A stretch of 64,000 bases of DNA from Circinella minor (Eukaryota > Mucoromycota > Mucoromycetes > Mucorales > Lichtheimiaceae): NCBI GenBank assembly GCA_016758965.1, contig JAEPRB010000124.1, forward strand, positions 55,658 to 119,657, written 5' to 3'. This document shows, piece by piece, positions 25,505-37,978 of this stretch. A program made the position numbers and the translations under genes. The notes under the pieces are model-generated. The model saw only the letters and a list, made by a program, of their open reading frames with translations. It did no database searches and was not told where the DNA came from. Position 1 is the first letter of the stretch. The number at the start of each line of letters is the position of its first letter.

Positions 25505-26200
25505 ATGCACTACAACTATGGTGCTCTAATAATTACAACAATATATATACAATTTATACGGGTTGTTATTGGAAATGAAGAAGGATTAGTAATTAAAATA
25601 CGCTCTAATGAACAACATTTACGTGCCTTAGTTGTCATTTTATCATTAGCAGGTGGTCTGGTAGTTCCTTTTGCATTAGGTGCTGGGATTTGTCTTTATT
25701 GGAATTGGAGACAGTATAGGCAAAGAAGAAGACGGAGAAAAAGACACCAGCAACTTATTTTAAACAAGGAAACAGATAATAACAATAATCTGAATGATGA
25801 TGCACCTGCTATTGTTATTGTGCCACCACCATCACCGCCACAACTTCCACCAGCCGCCCACATTATTTCCGCTCCTCCTATAAATCCTGATTCATTATTA
25901 TCATCATCATCTATTCGAACCAACGACAATAACAACGACGATGAGAGCGACGCCGCTTATAACAAACTAGATGTTATTGTATCACCTTCGCCCATTCCAC
26001 AAATAGAAAATGATCAACCAGGCCCATCGGCACCACCGGCAAAAGAAGTGTTCAATGATGATTCTGCATATGTATCATCCTCTTCTACTGTGTGTCAGCC
26101 ATTAGCGGCAACAACAACAACCATGACAAATAGTTGTTGCTGCCACTCTCCACCACCTGCTTATACTCCATCTGAAGAACATCATATCCATCACCATTAA
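25505..26200 (+). CDS. Small membrane protein with basic stop-transfer and C-terminal PPxY motif
   Basis: Family not recognised. The 231-aa frame has a hydrophobic N-terminus (about residues 7-22), a strong membrane segment at about 42-66 (LAGGLVVPFALGAGICLYW) and then a very basic stretch (RQRRRRRKRH). The rest is Pro/Ser/Asn-rich and predicted disordered, with poly-Pro runs. Near the end it carries SPPPAYTPSEE, a PPxY motif that WW domains such as those of Rsp5/Nedd4 ligases bind, followed by a His-rich end. The basic cluster right after the membrane segment argues for the long tail being cytosolic. It is read as a single exon; a further 5' exon cannot be excluded. The multi-pass protein at 56.8-58.0 kb also ends in a PPxY motif. 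Confidence 0.7.
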   Translation: MHYNYGALIITTIYIQFIRVVIGNEEGLVIKIRSNEQHLRALVVILSLAGGLVVPFALGAGICLYWNWRQYRQRRRRRKRHQQLILNKETDNNNNLNDDAPAIVIVPPPSPPQLPPAAHIISAPPINPDSLLSSSSIRTNDNNNDDESDAAYNKLDVIVSPSPIPQIENDQPGPSAPPAKEVFNDDSAYVSSSSTVCQPLAATTTTMTNSCCCHSPPPAYTPSEEHHIHHH

Positions 26201-26452
26201 AAAGAGAAATATCATTCATTCCATATATAATATCTTATTTTGTAATATAAATGTTTTTATCTTCTAAATTCACATCCACCCTTTTTTTTCCACTTTATAT
26301 AATTTGTAATAACAAACGCCACTATACATGATATACATATAAAAAAACCATCGACCTTTCTCTCTATATATATCATTTTGCTTTTTTTTTTTTTCAAATA
26401 AGAGTATTTTTTTATTTTCTCCTTGTTCCAAAACAAGTAGCCTGCCATATAG

Positions 26453-27301
26453 TCACATTTGTTGCTGTAAAGTGGTACTATTACTACTACTATTGGCACT
26501 TGTATTATTTCCACTACCACTACCAATTCGGAACATTCTACTGAAGGATGATCTTAAGGAAGAATGATTACTACTTGATGATTTTAACATTCGTTTATAG
26601 GTATCCTAATTAATCACACACATGTTAGAAAAGTTAATAAAAAGTGACTACTATCTTTCTTCTTGCTGTGAGTAACTTACCAAATAAGCAATTTGAGGTT
26701 TATTAAAAGCACCACGTCTTTTTGCTCTGATATGTTCAATAGAATCCAAAGGTTTCATGCCCATTTCAATTAATGCAATAGCTACTAATACTGGAGCTCG
26801 TCCAAGTCCTGCGACGCAATGAACTGCGATCGTAATAGGTTTTGTTGGATTATTTTCTGCTTCTTTCTTGGTTTTTTCTACTAATGACAGCCACTCACGT
26901 ACAACCAATGCTGGTGGCTATTCAAGAAAAATAAATATTAGTAAATTATTATTTTTTAATTTTATTATTTTATCACTGTTGTTTTTCAAAATAGTATATA
27001 TATATATATATATGTTTTTACATACCACACCACCATCTTTAAAAGGAAGATCAAGAACTTGAATATTACGTTCAGTCAGACGGTTGGCACTGTACGTTGC
27101 TTGACAACAGCGAGTTACAGCAGTAACATGAAGTCGATCAAATTGTTCCATATAAAAATCCAACGTCGATTCTGTTGGACAATCAAGAATAAGAAAACGT
27201 AGCGATGTGTTTGGACAATCAATGACGGACAGCATGCGTCCAAGCGGCGATCCGTTTCGAGTTGCCATGGGTGTGAATCGTTTATCACTGATATTAACCA
27301 T
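26453..27301 (-). CDS. Protein tyrosine phosphatase type IVA (PRL-like)
   Basis: Dual-specificity-type cysteine phosphatase of the PRL/PTP4A family. Three exons, 27301-27026, 26917-26681 and 26605-26453, all in phase 0, give 221 aa. Landmarks: the general-acid region DLPFKDGG around residues 85-91, the signature [10 protein letters not shown] around 125-134 with catalytic Cys and Arg (the Ala after Gly-Arg is typical of PRLs), and the KRRGAFN helix found across the family. Animal PRLs end in a prenylated CaaX box after a polybasic stretch. Here the protein continues with a Ser/Asn-rich tail and ends LQQQM without a Cys, so membrane attachment by prenylation is not expected. Confidence 0.93.
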
Positions 27302-29185
27302 TCAAAAAGAATGGCAAAAAATATATATATAAAATGAAGTAGGTAAGAAAAAAGAGAGAGAAAGAGAAAAGGGAAAAAGGGAAGGTCTGTATTAGAGGGA
27401 AAATGGACGTAAGTACAAAAAGGAAGTGTTGGCTTTTTAAGCTGTATGTGTGATAAAGGTTTTTTGGACAAACAGTACGCAAATAAGAGATGAATGTGAT
27501 TGATTTAGGGGAATACAATGAAAAGCTGCCGTCGTCGAAAGAGAGTACCAGCAGTAGGATCGAAAAGGCTTTGATCAAACTTGGGATCAAAAGTATGCAT
27601 AGAAGTAAAAAAGTTTTTTTTTGTTGGGTAAAGAAAAAAGAAAAAAACCACCAAAAAATTACTTTTTTTTTTTTCACAGACTGAGAATTTTTAAAGCAAT
27701 CTCCGCTGATCAAAAGGCGAAAGGAAAAAAAAGAATATGTAGCTTTTTAGGCAAGTATATTTTGAGCCTACTTATTGTAAATCAGATATACATAAAATAT
27801 TTATAGTTTAGTAAACTGCGGAATATGGATTTCAACCATTATATCATTTCACAGCTATTAATTAAACCAAGGGATCCCCTGGTTATGAGAATTATCGTTT
27901 TCTATAAAGTGGTTCACGTTTTTAGTGAATCTATCATTTATTGATAACAATTACTAATTTATTTGTGATGATAATTATTATGAGTGTGCTTATCGCTTTA
28001 AGTCTAAAAGTTCATTTGATGTGCTTTATTATTGTTACCATGGAAACGATCAGATTGATGAGCATACTATCCAACTATCCATTTTTGGGATCTTTTTTTT
28101 TCTCATTTATCCATTTACTATTGTTGCTTATAGCAACGTAGTAGAACTAAGTTTCTATCTCTTGAATGTTTATTACTACAAAATCAGTTGGACTTATACA
28201 GGGCAAATATAATATTTTATAAGTTTCAAAAAACGCTGAAGTTGGGTTAGTGTATAATAATCAACCCCTGCATAAGAACAATGTCCAGCTAAAACCTGCT
28301 GTCAAAACCGATACAAGACAGGTCTTATCGGGTTGCCACCTGATAATTAAAATGAAGTCTTGGTTGCATTTCTACTACAACTAGTCATAATATATTCTGT
28401 ATGAATAAACATGTAAAGTAGCTTTTAATCTGTATGCATTATAATGAATGATATTCCCACCAATGCCCTCCTCTTTATCTTTGATCGCATCTCAAATTTT
28501 TTTTTCAGATCCAAGGGTTGTTCCTGTCTTGTGTTACGTATCACGTTTTCCTTCTGTATATGGGTTCCAAAACCCGCTATCAATCCCTGCCATGAGAATT
28601 ATATATAGTTCAACAACTTGACAGCAATGATTAATCTTTTATTTTGGGACGCAACTATAGGGGGTGAAATTTATTCCCACTATTGTGATTTAAGGTAATA
28701 TAAAACACTTTACAGAACTTTGTGGGATCTATATCTATTATTGTTATTGTAATTAAATAGTAACATTGTCATATTATATAATATACGTTTGTGCGCAATA
28801 GCCTTTGTGTTTCAAATTAATAAAAAGGAGCACTCGATTATTATAAATTTACGAACCTTATTCTTTTAAGGTTATGCGATCGTTTAAACGATGCTTAAAA
28901 AAAAAGAGGATCAAGTAATTTATTCGTGGAATATGTACAAGATATGATTTGAAAAGAAAAAAAAAAGTTATAAAAATATATAATGAAAATGATAAAAAAA
29001 AGAGCGAGTGAGTGTGTATATATATATAAAAGTATGTGAGTGGATAACGGGAGAGGGGCGGAAACAAATAAAACGATAACAATGGGATGTGAGGATGCGG
29101 GGAGGGAATGTTTTGTTAAGTTATATAAAATGTATGTGTAAGTAGGTGACGGATTTCTTTTAATACAATAGGAGAGAGAAGCTTA
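27302..29185. other. Intergenic between PRL phosphatase and Whi5/Nrm1-like genes
   Basis: The left 300 bp is A/G-rich and is the probable promoter of the phosphatase. The middle (27.8-28.8 kb) is unremarkable AT-rich DNA. The right end is the 3' flank of the Whi5/Nrm1-like gene, with poly-A/T tracts. The open frames seen here are short and low-complexity; I call none. Confidence 0.5.
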
Positions 29186-30338
29186 TTAATGATTATTATT
29201 ATTATGGTACACAGGGCTCTTATTATTTCTAGAATAATGATCATGAACAAACATCATAATAGCATGAGCAGCAGCAGCAACAGGTGAGCTAGGTGGACTT
29301 GGTTCATCACTTTCTGTTTCACCACCAGAAAATCGATCGTCATTAGTAACACTATGAAATGCAGAAGAGGGTTTTTTTTGCGTACGACTATCCCAATCCG
29401 GTCGTCTAAGTACTGCTCCATGTTGGGATTGTTCTTGTTGACTATCTCGGTCATCATCGAAGGCATTAGGTTCAATGTTACTAATGTCAGGTTGAGGTTG
29501 TGATGATGATGATGATGCGGCTGGTTCGACATGATGATCCCCTTCCTTCATTGCAATTGCATAAGATAAAAAGTCTAATGAGCTTTTTGGTTGTTCAGGT
29601 TGTTCAGACTGTCGTTGCTGGTGTTGATGTTCTTGTTCAATCATGATCTTTTCCATTTCTTGACGTTCATCATCCATTTCTACGTCGACCCCGCTTTCTT
29701 GTGATAATTCATCTACTTCCTCTTCTTCGTCATCCTCTACACCATTATTATCTATTCTTTGTCTTTTTTGTAATAATACTTCATCTTCTCTTTCCTGTCG
29801 TTCATCTTCTCCATGCTGTTGTTGTTCTTTATCATGAGGATGTTGATAAAAACGATATGGATCACGTGGAGGTCGTGGCTGTATTAAACGTGGTCGAATT
29901 TCAACAGCCTTTGGTGTATATTCGCCTGGTTGTTGTTGTTGCTGTTGTTGATGATAATGAGGTTGTGATAAAAGTAAAGGTTGTTGATGACTTTTCCGTT
30001 TTTTATAAGTATGATGAGCGGGTGGTGGTGATGGTGCTGACATGGTACGCGTCAATCTTGCGCGTTTTGCTTTACTAGTACGCGCTGAAGGAACTTGAGT
30101 TCGTTTATCGAGGATATCTTGTTGAGTCACACGAGGTGTTGGTATTTCACTATACATTTGTCGTTGTTTTCTTTTCCACATCAATTCTACATCAATCAAC
30201 GTATTGCTTTGCCAGCCATGATGTAATTTAAAACATGCAAAATCAAGTCTTGTCTTTAATGATGTCAAGTGCTAAAATAATAGTAAAAAGAAAAATGTTA
30301 ATATATTAAAACCTCAAGTATTTCTTTTTTTTGACTAT

Positions 30339-30384
<46 letters not shown>

Positions 30385-30623
30385 TCTATATGCTTGTATA
30401 TAAAATGGTTGCTAAGTGTTGTTCCCAACAACCCCCCCCCTTTTTTTTTTTTCTCGATATTTTATTTGTGATCTAAAAAAACACTACTTACTTGAGATAC
30501 GTCAATAGGGGAAGTAGAATCATCCATCGACTTTTCTTGAGAAGAAGGAGGAGACAATGGAAGATTGTCCGCTGAGTGGTGAGGATGAATTATAGGTGAT
30601 GCAACTTGCATTTTTTTTTTCAT
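29186..30623 (-). CDS. Whi5/Nrm1-like repressor of G1/S transcription
   Basis: Two exons, 30623-30492 (44 codons) and 30271-29186, give 405 aa; the join reads DVSQ|HLTSLK. Just after the join, TSLKTRLDFACFKLHHGWQ followed by NTLIDVELMWKR matches the short conserved helix pair of the Whi5/Nrm1 family, which binds MBF/SBF-type factors and represses G1/S genes. The rest is predicted disordered and Gln/His/Asp/Glu-rich, with several SP/TP sites (for example LPLSPPSS, IPTPR, SAPSPPP) that could be CDK targets, and a basic KRAR segment that may be a nuclear signal. The assignment rests on one short motif, but its spacing and the surrounding architecture fit. The upstream region carries MCB/SCB-like sites. 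Confidence 0.75.
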
Positions 30624-30699
30624 AAACTGTAAAGGGAAACAAAGAAAAAGAGAAAATAAAAATTAAAAAAAAAAAGTTTGGATAGCCTTTTTTTTCTTT

Positions 30700-30915
30700 T
30701 TAGGAGTCCACGCGCTACTCAAAAGCAGAAAGTGAGAAAAGAAGGTTCAAAATCAATAATACGCGTTCTATGGGAAATAAAAGAATTATATAAAAATTAG
30801 GATCGCGTTATTATTGAAATTCCGTCTCGTGTGCGAAAGATTTCGCGATTTTTTTTTACTCTTTTAATTTTCCTCCACCCTCCGCGTTTATCATTGTTAC
30901 CAAAAACCCGCGTTA
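30700..30915 (-). promoter_or_regulatory. Cluster of MCB/SCB-like CGCG sites upstream of the Whi5/Nrm1-like gene
   Basis: Within 300 bp upstream of the start at 30623 are ACGCGC at 30709, a perfect MCB ACGCGT at 30761-30766, TCGCGT at 30803, TTTCGCGA at 30841 (its reverse contains the SCB form CGCGAAA), and CCGCGTT at 30882 and 30908. CGCG is rare in the surrounding AT-rich DNA. MBF/SBF binding such sites is established in yeasts; its action here is inferred. Confidence 0.5.
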
Positions 30916-33900
30916 CAACGTTCCTCTCCGCTTCATTATACTCAATCAATTAATTTAATCATTATGCTCGATTGATTGTTGCAAAAACTCAATAGTTAAA
31001 AGTAATTACATCCAGCAATCATTTTTTATTATGTGGGTTTTATGTAACATAATTATTGCGAGTTTCCTTTCACTGATATCATATTTTTTTTTCTTTTACC
31101 AAATTTTCTATATTCTTTAAAGCCACAAAAACCACTCACTTATTGATATCTGCAAAAAAAAAGAAAAAATATATGCTATCTTTCCAGAACTTGGACTGGT
31201 ATATAGCCATAAGCGGATTTGAAAAGAGAGAAGAAAAATCTTATTATTATTACAAATAGTCTCTCACTGACATTTCCCCTGCATCATGTTTATAAAATAG
31301 TTTATTCCTATTTTCAATAAGAAAATATCTAAGCAACGCTGTGTCTGTGTAATTATGCACCCGATTTTTTTGTACTCATTATTAATAAGACCATAATCTA
31401 CGTTGTTGACGACATTATGTTTATGCATAAATAAGCTAAAGATAAGCTGTATTCAATAATGCAGCAAGTTAAACATCGTAGAAAGAATACGTAAGAATTT
31501 TTACAAAAGTTGTTTTATTTTATCGCATAAATATTGTTTATAAATGTAAACTTCAAGGATAACAACAGTGTCAGTGCTTTACATGCATAATCAATTTTTC
31601 TTTTGAAAACGATACTGTATAAATTGTATTTACAGGCTTCATTGTCTTCTTTAAAACATATACAAAAAACATCGAACAATCAATAGATACTCTCTTTAAT
31701 TTATCATACTATTTTAACACACTGACTATATGTTGTAAGAAATAGGAAATAGCTTTTTTTTTATTCACTGAAATTTAAACTTGTACGCTTTATATAATCT
31801 CATCATTTGTCGATCACCTAAACATATTTACCAAATAGTCCCATTGTACATGATTTACACAAGCTGTCAAACAAATCCATTTTTGTTTTCATCTGAAAAA
31901 TACGCTAAATTAGTTCTTTTAGTTATCCTGCCGATACCTTTTTTTTTTATTTCAAATGGGCTGGCTATATGGTATTTTTTTTATTATTATTTCAGGTTAC
32001 ACCAAACCATAATTTTAACAGAGATTCCTTTCCATTACCAGCCAACGAAAACGCACTTTTCATGTGAACTTTTTATTTTAGTTTTGTAAAGAAAACGCAT
32101 TGGCCAACTTTATAAGTGAAACACACTCAATAACAAGTTATGAAAAAAAGAGTTTAGTCAAGGAAAAAAAAAAGTTTTTTCAGTATTTGACATTTCACGG
32201 ATTGATTTCATAATCATGTGTTTAGAATCAAGAATTTTTCTTTAATTAAGTTCTCTTCAACTTTTTTTTTCACTTCATTGCTTTGATTGCTTCTCCAGAA
32301 TAACTTAAAAAATGTGGTTTTCGAATAGAATAGTAAAAAAAATATACCATTTGTCATGGTTTTCTTCCAATATGAATAGAAAACACGCGAACAAAAAGTA
32401 TGAACTATACACGAGATTGGGACGCGACGTGCGCGCGCGGTTTCACGCGTTAATATTGAGGAAAAAATCGTAAGTAAAAAAAAACCCAATTTTGTACGAA
32501 AAGTCCGAAGCGCGTTATAATTTTTTTCGTAAGTGAAAAAAATAGTACAAAAATCGTAACAGTAAAAAAAAAAAATTGTAGTGGGGACGCGGGGGCGCGT
32601 GATAATTATGTGCCCCGAGCCAATGGTTCCTCCGACCGCGTATTGTTTTCTTTTTTTAGACAGGGGAGCAAACCTTAATCATCATCCGAGAAAATACCAT
32701 TTTGTGGATCCTGTTTGTTTAGAAAATGTGTTCGATGACAACAAATAAAACCTATCCATCATTGCTACTTACTATATTTTCTTTCTTTACAGAAGAAAAA
32801 AAGTAACAACTCTGCTACTCTTATCATTGTCTTGTTATGCTTTTCTTCCAAGTATTCTGTTGCTATTAGAGTTCTTCTTATCACGGTTTTCATACAATCC
32901 AAAAGCCGACAAAGCAATATGTAATTCCGTATGGTATTTACTAAAGCATCATGAAATGATTTTATTGCTTTTTAATCATTTATTATTTTTGTTATTAAAG
33001 CATCCGTAAATATGTAGCTTTATTAACTATAAGAAATAACGTAACCAACCAAAACAAGCAAAGAATTGGTTGTTTTTGCATACTGTTTTCCCTTGCTGCA
33101 CAAGTTGTTTAATCCATATCAAACTCTATGATCCATCCCCAAAAACTTAATCCAACATTTTTTTATATGTATATACTAACATTACAGAAATCAAACAATC
33201 AAAAAAAAGTGTATGTCTTTAGTCTCGAAGAATGAGAATTCATTATCTATTCCATACAACAGGTTAGAAAAATGTTTGGATTAAATCTATTGAAGCATTA
33301 TTACCACTGAAATTAAAATACATTTATCTTCAATAATGGGCCTGCAATGATTGCATCTCGCTTTAAAGTCCCTTGTATTCTTAAAGATGTATCAAGGACA
33401 TGTGAAAACTGTCACTACAGGGTTATCAAACAAGAAACACTAATCATAATCTTCATGATTATATATTACTTATAGATGCAATTGTATAAAATGGGTAATA
33501 TATGCTTATTATTGTTAATAAATAACAAAATATGAACGAGGATAAATGTAATCTTGCTTGCTTTAATCTACTGTTGGCGACCGTCCCTCTGTGTGTATGT
33601 ATATTAGATGTGTTATCGGGTGTCCTCTTTTTCGTGCCATTTCATATAATAGCTTCACATGTCTTCTCTCCCTCTCTCTCTCCCGCGTAATTAACTTAGG
33701 AGCGTTGACCCTTCTATATTACTTTTTGACACTATCCATTGTATGTGTTAAAATAGTACCCAAGCTGTTAAACTTAAAATGACGATAGCGGATTTTAAAT
33801 TTTATCCACATATATGATTCTTTTGACATTGTTCAATTACTAATGCTATTATTATTTACCTTCTATGACACTATTTTCATACATATATTATTTGATGTGG

Positions 33901-36058
33901 GAATATTAGCTATTTTTAATTCAACTAAGCCATAATTAACGACTCGATATAGTCAATGAGAGTACTAAAAGTATAATTTATTTTTCATCTTTTATTTAGT
34001 CGCTAACGGGTACATCTTCAACCACTATTGGCAAAAATTTAATATTACAAAATGTACTTTTATATGACAGATTAATGATACTGATCTCTTTCTCCCAAGT
34101 AATTATGTCCTTAGTGTGATAATGATACGAATACCTAAAAATGTTGGAACGTTTATGAGTCCCACAGCTGTAGGCAGCAAAAAATTATGATTTAAAGAAG
34201 AAAATAAAAATAAGACTTTCCGGTTTTTTATTTTAATTTTTGGTAATAATATAATTTATCTAGCTAGTATTCAAAGAAATGTATTTCAGTTCATTCGTAA
34301 AAATACCCATAATCGGATGCACTAATCAAGATGAATAAGCGTAAAAAAATATACGTACATACTGTATTCTGGTAGTAAGAATTTGTGGAAGGATCTTTAT
34401 AGTACTTTATCATCCTTAATGTTGTTTTTCTCCCACTATTTGAGAAGATAAAAAACATTACGCTGAATAAAAACAAAGCAGGCGTTCAAAATAGCATGCA
34501 TTATATAAAAGTATCGTCATAAAAATGTATGTAGTATTGCGCACTGATATATACAAAGTATCGAAATCCAGAATACCTTGAGTTATTTTTCTTGTTGCAA
34601 ATTTTCAGCCGGTCGACTTATCCACTATCTCTCGTAAAAGATGATATGATACTGTAAAAGAACTTCCAACGTATATCAGAGCACTATTTCAAAAGTGCTA
34701 AAGCGTACATCTTTGGCTGATCTTCTTCTAGAGAAAGACAAAAGCATCAGTAAACTACCAGCAAGGATTGTAATCATGGCGACAGAAGAAGAAGTCAACA
34801 AAATTAGAATAACATACACAATAACCAACATTGATCTCATACAATTCGTTATCATGCAGTTCGCATTTATTCCTTTCCCTTGAGTAATCCAATATATTAA
34901 ACTATATAGTTGTTTCATAAAAATAATAAATACTTTATACAAATTCTCCATTTACTTTCCAAATTGTTTATGAATTACTACTTATGATGGCACAAACCGT
35001 GTTTTTTTTCAGAGGACAGGATGCTTTATCAGAATGACTTTTTTTGGACTGCTTCGTCACTCAATCTTCTTACTATATCAATAGATAATTCCCCAGGATT
35101 TTGTTCACGAAAAGTAGTTACGTAAAAAAATTATTTCTAATGAAAGCCACTCATTATGTGAAACAGGGATCTAAAAATGAGCTTTCTGGTGCTTATATTA
35201 ACGTTAAACTCGAAAACACAAAATGAGATGCGTTTTTGCGATGTAAACAACCGTATTAACAGACCATTTTATTTATACAAGACATCTCAACGTGGGGTAT
35301 CCTTTATACTATAAACAGAACCGAGGAAAAAAGATTCAGAACAAGAAAGTTAGATATACTTTGTACCCAGCGTAATGGAAGGAATACTCGTTTTGAAAAG
35401 TGGTGCTTTGAATCTAGTTGAAACCATTACTGTGTCGTGAATAGATAGTATAGAGCTTGCATCGCCAGTCGGTTAGAAAATCATTATCGTCGGAGATTCA
35501 TACAAAGTAGTATAATATATAATTGATAGCTGTCTATTATACTAGGCGTAAGCAAGCGCAGCACCTCTCCTTCCGTTTAAAATATGTTACTTGAGCAAAA
35601 AAAAAAAAAAAAACCAGAAAACCAGATTAATTGATTCGAGAATTGCCGAAACAAAATCATTTCCATATATAGTTATAAAACAAACCAATTTTGATCTCAC
35701 TATATGAATGGTTGTTGTAATATTTCTACATGACCATTCATCCCTTTAAACAAGCCAGTATAGTGGTTGTAATAACTTTAAGTGATGACGGAAATTATAA
35801 GAAAAAAAGTAAGTTCCCACAAGGAGAAATACACGGATGATTTAAAAATAATGCACTAAAGCAACATTCGGGGTACACAAAGTGTGTGTGAAATTTTGTG
35901 ACCAGAAGTTCATAGTTAAAAGAGAGGGGAAAATGTTTTACATATTTAATACACTTTTTCTTTCCATCTTGTACACACATAGCAGAATAAAGATCTTCTT
36001 GTTTTTTTCTTCGTCACCTTTTTTTTTCAACCTTTTATTATAATTATAATCATCCCTA
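30916..36058. other. Long gene-poor AT-rich region
   Basis: Over 5 kb without a gene that I can support. Open frames such as 31781-32089 (+), 32214-32489 (-) and 34676-34951 (-) are short, compositionally biased and show no motif. One CG-rich patch stands out at 32390-32650 (GCGCGCGCGG near 32430, GCGGGGGCGCG near 32590). No tRNA was recognised. Confidence 0.45.
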
Positions 36059-37596
36059 ATGAATAATATACCAGCTACCATTGCTGATTTTGAAGAATAT
36101 GCTCGGCGTACGATGAGTCCAGGTGCTTTTGGATTTTATATCGGAGGTGCTGACTCGGAAGTTACATTACGTCGTAATTTAGAAGCTTATAATAAGTAAG
36201 ATTCCTTGTTAAAATAAGCATGTATATAATTAATTATCATGTAGCTAACATAATGTTAGCTTATTATTGAGACCCAAAGTAATGGTTGATGTAGAAAATG
36301 TAACAGTTGCAACAACCATATTAGGTGAAAAGATCAGTTCACCTATTTGTGTTGCACCTACAGCTTATCATGCACTTGCCCACCATGACGGAGAAAAAGC
36401 AACCGCAAAAGGTAAATATTTATCCGTGCCACCATAACTATTTGCTTGCCATTAATATTATTTGTTTTAACAACTTACCTAATTTTGTTAATATATATGT
36501 ATAGCATGTGCAACTGTTGGCACTTGTTTCTGTCAGTCTACCAATAGTAATTTCACCATGGTAAATGTATAACATTTAATATCTCTTGTCCGAGACTCAG
36601 TCATGTTACTGACAGTAATGTTACAATGTTGATGTTGATTATAGGAACAAGTAGCATCAAGTGTGCCAAAAGAGGCATTACGCTGGTTTCAAATTTATGT
36701 CCAAGAAGAAGAGGATGTGACTCGAAAACTTGTTAAGGATTGTGAAAAAGCTGGATTCAAAGCTTTGGTTGTAACATTGGATCGCCCTCGATTAGGAAAG
36801 CGGTTACATGTGTTGAGAAGCGGATTTACATTACCCAAGCATTTATCAAGAGCTAACTTTGAAGAAGATAAAGAGAATGATGGGTCAGACTCTTATTATC
36901 ATGGTGAAATGTATCCTGGAATGACTTGGAAAGACATTAAGTTTTTGAAGGCTATTACAAAGTTGCCTATTGTTGTTAAAGGTATATTCCGTGAAGAAGA
37001 TGCCAAACTGGCTATACAACATGGTGTGAATGGTATTATTGTTTCAAATCATGGTGGAAGACAATTGGATTCATGCCCTGCCACGGTATATGATAATAAT
37101 CTTATATAATTGGAAAAATATTAATTTTGCATGAGCCCGATTATAATTTTATTGGAACGTTTTATTTATATAGATTGAAATATTACCAGAAATCATTGCA
37201 GCATGTAAGGGTTCACGAACTGAAGTATATGTAGATGGGGGCATTCGAACAGGAGTAGATGTATTTAAGGCGTTAGCCATTGGTGCACAAGCGGTTTTTA
37301 TCGGAAGACCAGTTTTATGGGGTTTAGCTTATCAAGGTGAGAATGGTGTAAAACAGGTTCTTAACATGTTAAATTACGATTTCCGGTTAGCGATGACATT
37401 AGCAGGTAACTTTTATTTTATTTATTTAATATTGTCATGCTCGAATTATTTGGTGCCAGTTATTAAAACGGATATGAAAATATGATTACTGATATATGAA
37501 ATCTCATTAGGATGTGCTAATGTTCAAGAAATTGATAGAAGTTTTATTGCACCAGCTGAGAGATATTCCTTTAGTCGTACACTCGCCAGATTGTAG
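36059..37596 (+). CDS. FMN-dependent alpha-hydroxy acid oxidase (glycolate/lactate oxidase family), PTS1-like end
   Basis: TIM-barrel FMN enzyme oxidising a 2-hydroxy acid to the 2-oxo acid. Six exons: 36059-36195, 36260-36411, 36505-36560, 36645-37085, 37174-37405, 37511-37596; all phases agree, giving 367 aa, the normal size. Visible family features are [14 protein letters not shown] near the N-terminus, [29 protein letters not shown] (the family usually has TVDTP), and the catalytic [10 protein letters not shown] near residue 250. The FMN-phosphate region is [19 protein letters not shown] followed by GRP. There is no N-terminal cytochrome b2 domain. The protein ends ARL, which fits the PTS1 pattern, so a peroxisomal site is likely. 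The exact substrate (glycolate, lactate or longer acids) cannot be told. Confidence 0.92.
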
Positions 37597-37978
37597 TAGT
37601 CATTTATATAAATTACATAATTCATTAAGCTTTTATAACTAGTGAATAGAAGCAGTAAAAAAAACCATACCTTATTATATTCATATAAAATAAAACATTT
37701 ATTGTTGAGATAAAACATTGATCCAGCCAAAATGATTCGGATAAGCAATTGTTTCAAATGATTGATTTGCAATTGGTCAATGCAGATGGTAAAAAGATAA
37801 GCCTGAGCCTCAATTTAAGTACCAGGAACAAATCGGACCATGAAATGAAATATCATTGTGCCCGTCACAATTCGGACCGGACATTTTCTAATGAGAGTGT
37901 GTGGAAGAAGTTTAGGTAGTGCGCTCACACAATCCGCTTTTTTTTGTTACCCTCTCTTTTCTCTCTCACTCCCCTTTT
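37597..37978. other. Intergenic between hydroxyacid oxidase and SIN3
   Basis: Contains the 3' flank of the oxidase gene and the promoter of SIN3. A C/T-rich tract at 37940-37978 runs right up to the SIN3 start codon. No other feature seen. Confidence 0.5.
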
